64,000 nucleotides of DNA from Armatimonadota bacterium. Its GTDB lineage: Bacteria > Armatimonadota > Fimbriimonadia > Fimbriimonadales > Fimbriimonadaceae. Each line of letters opens with the position of its first letter. Positions within the stretch are counted from its first letter, which is position 1. The notes under the pieces are model-generated. The model ran no database searches, had not been told where the DNA came from, and worked only from the letters and a program-made list of their open reading frames with translations. The translations under genes were made by a program, and so were the position numbers. Location of the stretch: positions 1 to 64,000 of the forward strand of contig JAFDWU010000005.1 of NCBI GenBank assembly GCA_018268315.1. The letters are read 5' to 3'. Positions 60,002 through 64,000 of this stretch are shown piece by piece.

Positions 60002-62323
60002 GTGCGATTCCTATCGGTCCTTCTCGCCGTTTCCTGCTGCGCCTTGGCAAGCGCGAATTGGGAGGTCGGCAGCGATCACCTCCTGCGATGGGATAGCGAG
60101 CCCTACGCCCCGATTGGCGCGCGGGTGTTTGGCAGCGACGACCAAATTGACGCCGCTCTTCAGGCAGGCGTTCGAGACCTGATTGTTGAAGCGCCGGTGA
60201 ACCCGGCCGCATGGCCGGGCATGGTGAGCAAACTGGAAGCCGCCCACGCGCGGTACTTCATCAGCATCTCCAGCCTTTGCCCGCCGGGCAAGGGGTACAT
60301 CGTCGATCCGCAAGGCTATCGCATTGCGAACATCAACCATCACTACCATCTGCAGACCACCATCCTTGGCTCCGAGCGAGCGCTATTGGTGCTCGTCGCG
60401 CCGGATAAATCGGTATCGCAGATCCAGACGGTAGAGGCGAAGGACGGCCTCATCGTGGCCGACATCGAGCCGTATAGCTCGAACGATTACACGCTTTTGA
60501 TGTATCCGCTTGCGCCGATCATCGACACCCCCGATCTTTGGGAGGCTTTCGATATCCACCGCGATTCCCTGCTGATGGCGCTGAAAGGCATTGGCCAACC
60601 GGCCGGCTTGCGCGGCATCATCAATCCGCTTGGCGCGCAGATCAACGTTCGCTATAACGGCCCCCGCGTGGTGCCTACCAGCCCTGCCGCACGCTCCGAG
60701 TTTCGGGCGTTCCTTGAGGCCCGGTACCACCAGGCGGAAACGGTGGAAAGGGCATGGGGCTTGCAGCAGATTAGCGGCGACTGGAACCGGGTGGTGCGAC
60801 TGGTGCCGCTTTGGTGGAAGGATCGCGGCATTCCCTACATGTGGGACCCGGAGAACCCGGACAAGCTGATTGGCTGCGACGCCAAACACTCGGTGGTTTG
60901 GAATGATCGCAACGGCCTTGCCAGCGACACTGTGGAGCGGCGGACCGAGCATCTGATGTTCTCCCTGCGCAAGCTGATCGACGTGCCGATTCTAGAGGAC
61001 TGGAACGGCTTCGGAGTCGGTGCGCGCAGCCGCTCTGAGCTTTACGACGGCATCGGAGCTCAGTCCAGCGGGCTTTCTTCCGAGGAATCGCTGGAGCTTG
61101 CCGCTCAAGCATGCAGCGAGGTCGCGCGCGGCGCGAAGAACGCCTTCGCGCTTGCCAGCCAGCTTGATATGCCGCTGAACGCCACCGCTGCGGACCTGAA
61201 CGAAGAAGTGAACTCGATGAGCGCGTTTGGCATTCGCGGAGCGTTCTTCCGGACTTCCAACCCGGCGCAGCTCAAGGTCATCGCCGCCGCGAACGGTTCC
61301 AACAGCGCGCCCTCTGGTTTTCCCGCAACACTCTTTTATCCTGAAGCCGCTCGCAACCCGGCCCGTACCCAGCTTCTGCCCGGCCCGATCGCCTGGCTTC
61401 CCTGCCCCTACGCGGGCAATCGGATGGATTTCGGCTCGCGCATTCACGCTTATCGGCTAGAAGACATGAACGGGAACGGCCAGCTTGTGCTGTGGTGCGA
61501 TGGCGAGCCGATTCGCACCCGCTTCCAGGTGGTGAACGCGCCGAAGATTAAGGTCCAGCAGGTGGGCATCGCCGACCCCAAGCCCAACTTCAGCGCGAAC
61601 TACTTCGACCTGACGATTAGCCAGCTTCCGGTGGTGGTCACCGGCTTCAGCGATCTCCCAATTCCCAAGATCGCCTTTGATGAAACCACCCAGCGCTACG
61701 GCACCATCATCACCGCCGCCACCACCCGCCACCTTTCGGTGGATGACGACAACTTCACGATCCAGGACAGCATGGCGAGCTACAAAGACACGCCCAGCGC
61801 CAGCTACCAGCGCCTGCGTGAGAGCTACCTAAAGCTACAGCGCCGCCTCGGCTCGGCAACCTGGATCGAGGGCGAGAACGCCACTAAGACGAACTTTGGC
61901 GCGGTGGAGATTGCGCCGGGAACGAGCGGCGGACGCGCGCTATCGGTCGATTCGACATTGAACCTGGCCGACCTTGTTTACTATGCCGAGTACACGGTGA
62001 ATAGCCGCTCGGCGGACGATCAAGAGGTGTGGATCGCGGCCCAGATTCCAGTTTCGCTGCGCGGCAAAGTGAAGCTGCGGCTGGGGAGCCAAGTGCTTAC
62101 CTTGCCGGATCGCTCGGTAAGCCCTTACGGAATGGGTTTTGCTTGGTATCGGCTCGGTGTCACCCGGCTGCCGCTTGGCGAAAGCACGATTCGGCTGGAG
62201 GTCGAGGGCTCCTCGGGCGCCAGCATGATGGTGGATTCGATCGTCCTCAGCCCCGGCGTCTTCAAACCGAACGGCACGTTCGGGCCGGAACTCACGCCCA
62301 GCGACGTGATCAAGGGGGGCTAA
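60002..62323 (+). CDS. Glycoside-hydrolase-like secreted protein
   Basis: This 773-residue exported protein has a signal peptide (VRFLSVLLAVSCCALASA) and an N-terminal TIM-barrel-like region. It includes GAQINVRYNGPRVVPTSPAARSEFRAFLEARYHQAETVERAWGLQQ, which is similar to the beta-galactosidase (GH42) helix where a fraction of the barrel contacts a chain of R/W residues. The C-terminal stretch TWIEGENATKTNF...GGRALSVDS...GSSGASMMVDSIVLSPG looks like a carbohydrate-binding CBM35/CBM6-like jelly roll. Catalytic Glu residues are not certain. The GTG at 60002 lies 7 nt after TAGTCT. trmD follows directly. Confidence 0.65.
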   Translation: MRFLSVLLAVSCCALASANWEVGSDHLLRWDSEPYAPIGARVFGSDDQIDAALQAGVRDLIVEAPVNPAAWPGMVSKLEAAHARYFISISSLCPPGKGYIVDPQGYRIANINHHYHLQTTILGSERALLVLVAPDKSVSQIQTVEAKDGLIVADIEPYSSNDYTLLMYPLAPIIDTPDLWEAFDIHRDSLLMALKGIGQPAGLRGIINPLGAQINVRYNGPRVVPTSPAARSEFRAFLEARYHQAETVERAWGLQQISGDWNRVVRLVPLWWKDRGIPYMWDPENPDKLIGCDAKHSVVWNDRNGLASDTVERRTEHLMFSLRKLIDVPILEDWNGFGVGARSRSELYDGIGAQSSGLSSEESLELAAQACSEVARGAKNAFALASQLDMPLNATAADLNEEVNSMSAFGIRGAFFRTSNPAQLKVIAAANGSNSAPSGFPATLFYPEAARNPARTQLLPGPIAWLPCPYAGNRMDFGSRIHAYRLEDMNGNGQLVLWCDGEPIRTRFQVVNAPKIKVQQVGIADPKPNFSANYFDLTISQLPVVVTGFSDLPIPKIAFDETTQRYGTIITAATTRHLSVDDDNFTIQDSMASYKDTPSASYQRLRESYLKLQRRLGSATWIEGENATKTNFGAVEIAPGTSGGRALSVDSTLNLADLVYYAEYTVNSRSADDQEVWIAAQIPVSLRGKVKLRLGSQVLTLPDRSVSPYGMGFAWYRLGVTRLPLGESTIRLEVEGSSGASMMVDSIVLSPGVFKPNGTFGPELTPSDVIKGG

Positions 62324-63010
62324 GTGCTGCTTTCGTTTGTCACCCTGTTCCCTGCGATGATCGAGGAGTCGCTGCAGTACGGCGTCATCGGTCGGGCGAT
62401 TTCCGGCGGGCTGTGCCAGGTGCGGACGGTGGACCCGCGCGCCTTCACCACCGATAACCACAAGACAGTCGACGATTCACCTTACGGCGGCGGCCCGGGG
62501 ATGCTGATGAAGGCGGAGCCGCTGATTAAGGCGCTGGCATCGCTCGGCGTCCAGCCTTTTGAGCGCTTGCCTTCGCGGGCGGTGGTGATGACCGACCCCA
62601 GCGGCGGGCTCTTTACTCAGCCGGTGGCCGCCTCTTTGGCTTCGTTCGAAGAAGTGGTGTTTGTTTGCGGGCGGTATGAGGGGATCGATGGCCGCATCGA
62701 GGAGGCGTTCGCTACCCACGTGCTGAGCATCGGGGATTTCGTGCTTTCGGGCGGGGAGCTGCCGGCGCTGGTGATGGCAGATGCCGTTCTGCGGCTGCTG
62801 CCGGGGGTTTTGGGAAACAGCGAGAGCCTTGCGATTGACTCGTTTTCGGATGGGCTGCTCAGCGCGCCGCAATACACCCGGCCCGAGGAGATCATGGGGC
62901 TGAAGGTTCCGAGTGTGCTGCTCAGCGGCGATCACGCCGCGGTCGCGAAGTGGAAGGCGCAAGCCGCTCGTGAACGGACAGAGCGGTTTAGACCGGATTT
63001 GCTCGATTAG
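62324..63010 (+). CDS. trmD: tRNA (guanine-N1)-methyltransferase
   Basis: This 228-residue TrmD methylates G37 of tRNAs with a G36 using SAM. The SPOUT/trefoil-knot motifs are clear: DDSPYGGGPGMLMKAEPL, VCGRYEGIDGRIEEAF and SIGDFVLSGGELPALVMADAVLRLLPGVL. It starts with GTG, with a GGGGGG site at the end of the preceding gene and a start immediately after that stop, so the two are cotranscribed. The usual rimM and rplS neighbours are absent. Confidence 0.95.
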   Translation: MLLSFVTLFPAMIEESLQYGVIGRAISGGLCQVRTVDPRAFTTDNHKTVDDSPYGGGPGMLMKAEPLIKALASLGVQPFERLPSRAVVMTDPSGGLFTQPVAASLASFEEVVFVCGRYEGIDGRIEEAFATHVLSIGDFVLSGGELPALVMADAVLRLLPGVLGNSESLAIDSFSDGLLSAPQYTRPEEIMGLKVPSVLLSGDHAAVAKWKAQAARERTERFRPDLLD

Positions 63011-63080
63011 ACTTGTCATAACGCATGGGGTCAGATCAGGGTAGATTCTCGTTTCCGAAGCACCACGAAAGGAATCCACT

Positions 63081-63524
63081 ATGAAAAGAAGCCTCTGCCT
63101 CCTCCTCCTCGCCTCTGCCGCCCTTGCCAGCGCCGGACATGTCCCGCAAGAGTGGAAGGACCGGTACGCATACGAGAAGAAGGTGATTGTGGGCAAGGAC
63201 CTGGAAGCCTTCAAGGCGATGTACGCCGAGGACTACGTGTGGACCCAGCCCGACGGCAAAAAGAAGAACAAGAAGGAGACCTTTGAAGAGGTCGGCCCGA
63301 TGTTCCAGGCCGACAAGATCGAGATGCATGAGACGCTAAAGAGCGTGACCAAGCGCGGCGACATCGTGGACGTCAGCTTCGATGCCACCCTAAAGCTGAC
63401 CTTCAAAGGCAAGCCAACCATGGCTTACCACGAGATTGGGATCGACAGCTGGAAGAAGGTCAAGGGCAAGTGGCTCATCGTCGGGACGGTGGACAAGGTC
63501 TCGGAAGAAATCAAAGCCAAGTAG
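63081..63524 (+). CDS. Secreted NTF2-like (DUF4440) protein
   Basis: This 147-residue protein has a signal peptide (MKRSLCLLLLASAALASAG) and an NTF2-like fold of the DUF4440 type: ...YAYEKKVIVGKDLEAFKAMYAEDYVWTQPDGKKKNKKETFEEVGPMFQADKIEMHETLKSVTKRGDIVDVSFDATLKLTFKGKPTMAYHEIGIDSWKKVKGKWLIVGTVDK. Such domains bind small ligands or act as isomerases, and no active-site residue is recognised here. AAGGA precedes the ATG at 63081. The P-type ATPase gene is convergent, with a 3-nt gap. Confidence 0.82.
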   Translation: MKRSLCLLLLASAALASAGHVPQEWKDRYAYEKKVIVGKDLEAFKAMYAEDYVWTQPDGKKKNKKETFEEVGPMFQADKIEMHETLKSVTKRGDIVDVSFDATLKLTFKGKPTMAYHEIGIDSWKKVKGKWLIVGTVDKVSEEIKAK

Positions 63525-63527
63525 CGG

Positions 63528-64000
63528 CTAAGCCGCGAAAGAGCGTAGGCGCAGTGAGTTCAGCACCACCGAAATGCTGGAGAAAGCCATTGCGCCTGCG
63601 GCAAGCATCGGGTTAAGCAGCCCAAGCGCCGCCAGCGGAATCATTACAACGTTGTAGATGAACGCCCAAAACAGGTTGCCGCGAATCGTGCTGAGCGTTG
63701 TGCGGGCAAGGCGCACCGCCTGAGGAACCCCGCGCAGGTCCGCCCGCAGCAGCGTAACGCCTGCCGTCTCCATCGCCACGTCGGTTCCCGTGCCCATCGC
63801 GATTCCCAAGTCCGCCTGCGCCAACGCGGGCGCATCGTTGATGCCATCGCCGACCATCGCGGTCGCGCCTTGCGCCTGATACTTCTGCACGAACCCCGCC
63901 TTATCCGCCGGGAGAACCTGGGCTTCCACTAGCTCAATGCCGACCCGCTTCGCAACCGCCTCAGCGGCCCGCTGGTTATCACCGGTCACCATCACCGGCG
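63528..64000 (-). CDS. Copper-type P1B ATPase, C-terminal part
   Basis: This is the last 157 residues of a heavy-metal P-type ATPase, cut by the window edge. It covers the end of the phosphorylation/nucleotide domain ([37 protein letters not shown], then [38 protein letters not shown]) and the last two membrane helices ([43 protein letters not shown]). The N-V and M-x-x-S-S residues in these helices are those of copper exporters (CopA group). Confidence 0.93.
   Translation of the reverse strand, partial: PVMVTGDNQRAAEAVAKRVGIELVEAQVLPADKAGFVQKYQAQGATAMVGDGINDAPALAQADLGIAMGTGTDVAMETAGVTLLRADLRGVPQAVRLARTTLSTIRGNLFWAFIYNVVMIPLAALGLLNPMLAAGAMAFSSISVVLNSLRLRSFAA

Overview
This is a moderately GC-rich bacterial chromosome segment with dense, mostly single-copy genes. 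It has no rRNA, tRNA, CRISPR array, phage or insertion sequence that I can recognise. Eight secreted proteins end in PEP-CTERM sorting tails, most with a near-identical VPEPASMAALGLGVAAL...RRRAKKA ending. Together with many signal peptides and the mixed gene content, this suggests an Armatimonadota bacterium, probably of the Fimbriimonadia. That placement is inference from protein style, not from a marker gene.

Region 1 (1-12.6 kb) is an aromatic-acid degradation locus. Eight overlapping minus-strand genes (9024 down to 1083) and three overlapping plus-strand genes (9161-12619) diverge from one control region with two palindromes. They encode an aryl-CoA ligase, a flavin monooxygenase/old-yellow-enzyme fusion of the 2-aminobenzoyl-CoA type, an SDR dehydrogenase, a divergent crotonase, an acyl-CoA dehydrogenase, a thioesterase, RidA, a MarR regulator, and the hydratase, 3-hydroxyacyl-CoA dehydrogenase and thiolase of a PaaF/PaaH/PaaJ-like beta-oxidation. 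The best reading is hybrid aerobic anthranilate degradation through CoA thioesters without a ring-cleaving dioxygenase.

Region 2 (12.8-23.9 kb) holds small secreted proteins, a DUF4139 protein, a CHASE2-adenylate/guanylate cyclase followed by a FecR-like protein, and a large TPR-CHAT protease-like protein. Region 3 (24-31.5 kb) has a YVTN-propeller/phosphoesterase, a MacAB-like efflux system whose adaptor and ATPase genes are joined by an apparent one-base frameshift, and a CHASE sensor without an output domain. Region 4 (31.6-42.9 kb) mixes a phosphoesterase, TPR protein, second RidA, aldo-keto reductase, alcohol dehydrogenase, DinB and DUF4349 proteins. It ends with a trifunctional prephenate dehydratase/DAHP synthase/chorismate mutase preceded by a Tyr/Phe-rich leader peptide and terminator, a classic attenuator layout.

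Region 5 (43.2-50.4 kb) holds an SPFH-protein operon, an M23 peptidase, a methyltransferase, acetyltransferases, a TolB-like propeller and a phosphoesterase. Region 6 (50.5-55.7 kb) is a tandem array of five PEP-CTERM genes, each followed by a near-identical hairpin terminator, plus a decayed sixth copy and a discoidin-like secreted protein. Region 7 (55.7-64 kb) has DinB, a TlpA-like thioredoxin, an acetyltransferase, transketolase, a glycoside-hydrolase-like protein, trmD and the C-terminal part of a copper-type P-ATPase.

A feature that cuts across the window is the repeated placement of a TANNNT -10 box 5-7 nt before ATG/GTG with no Shine-Dalgarno, implying frequent leaderless transcription. 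Other genes, mainly inside operons, have good Shine-Dalgarno sites.
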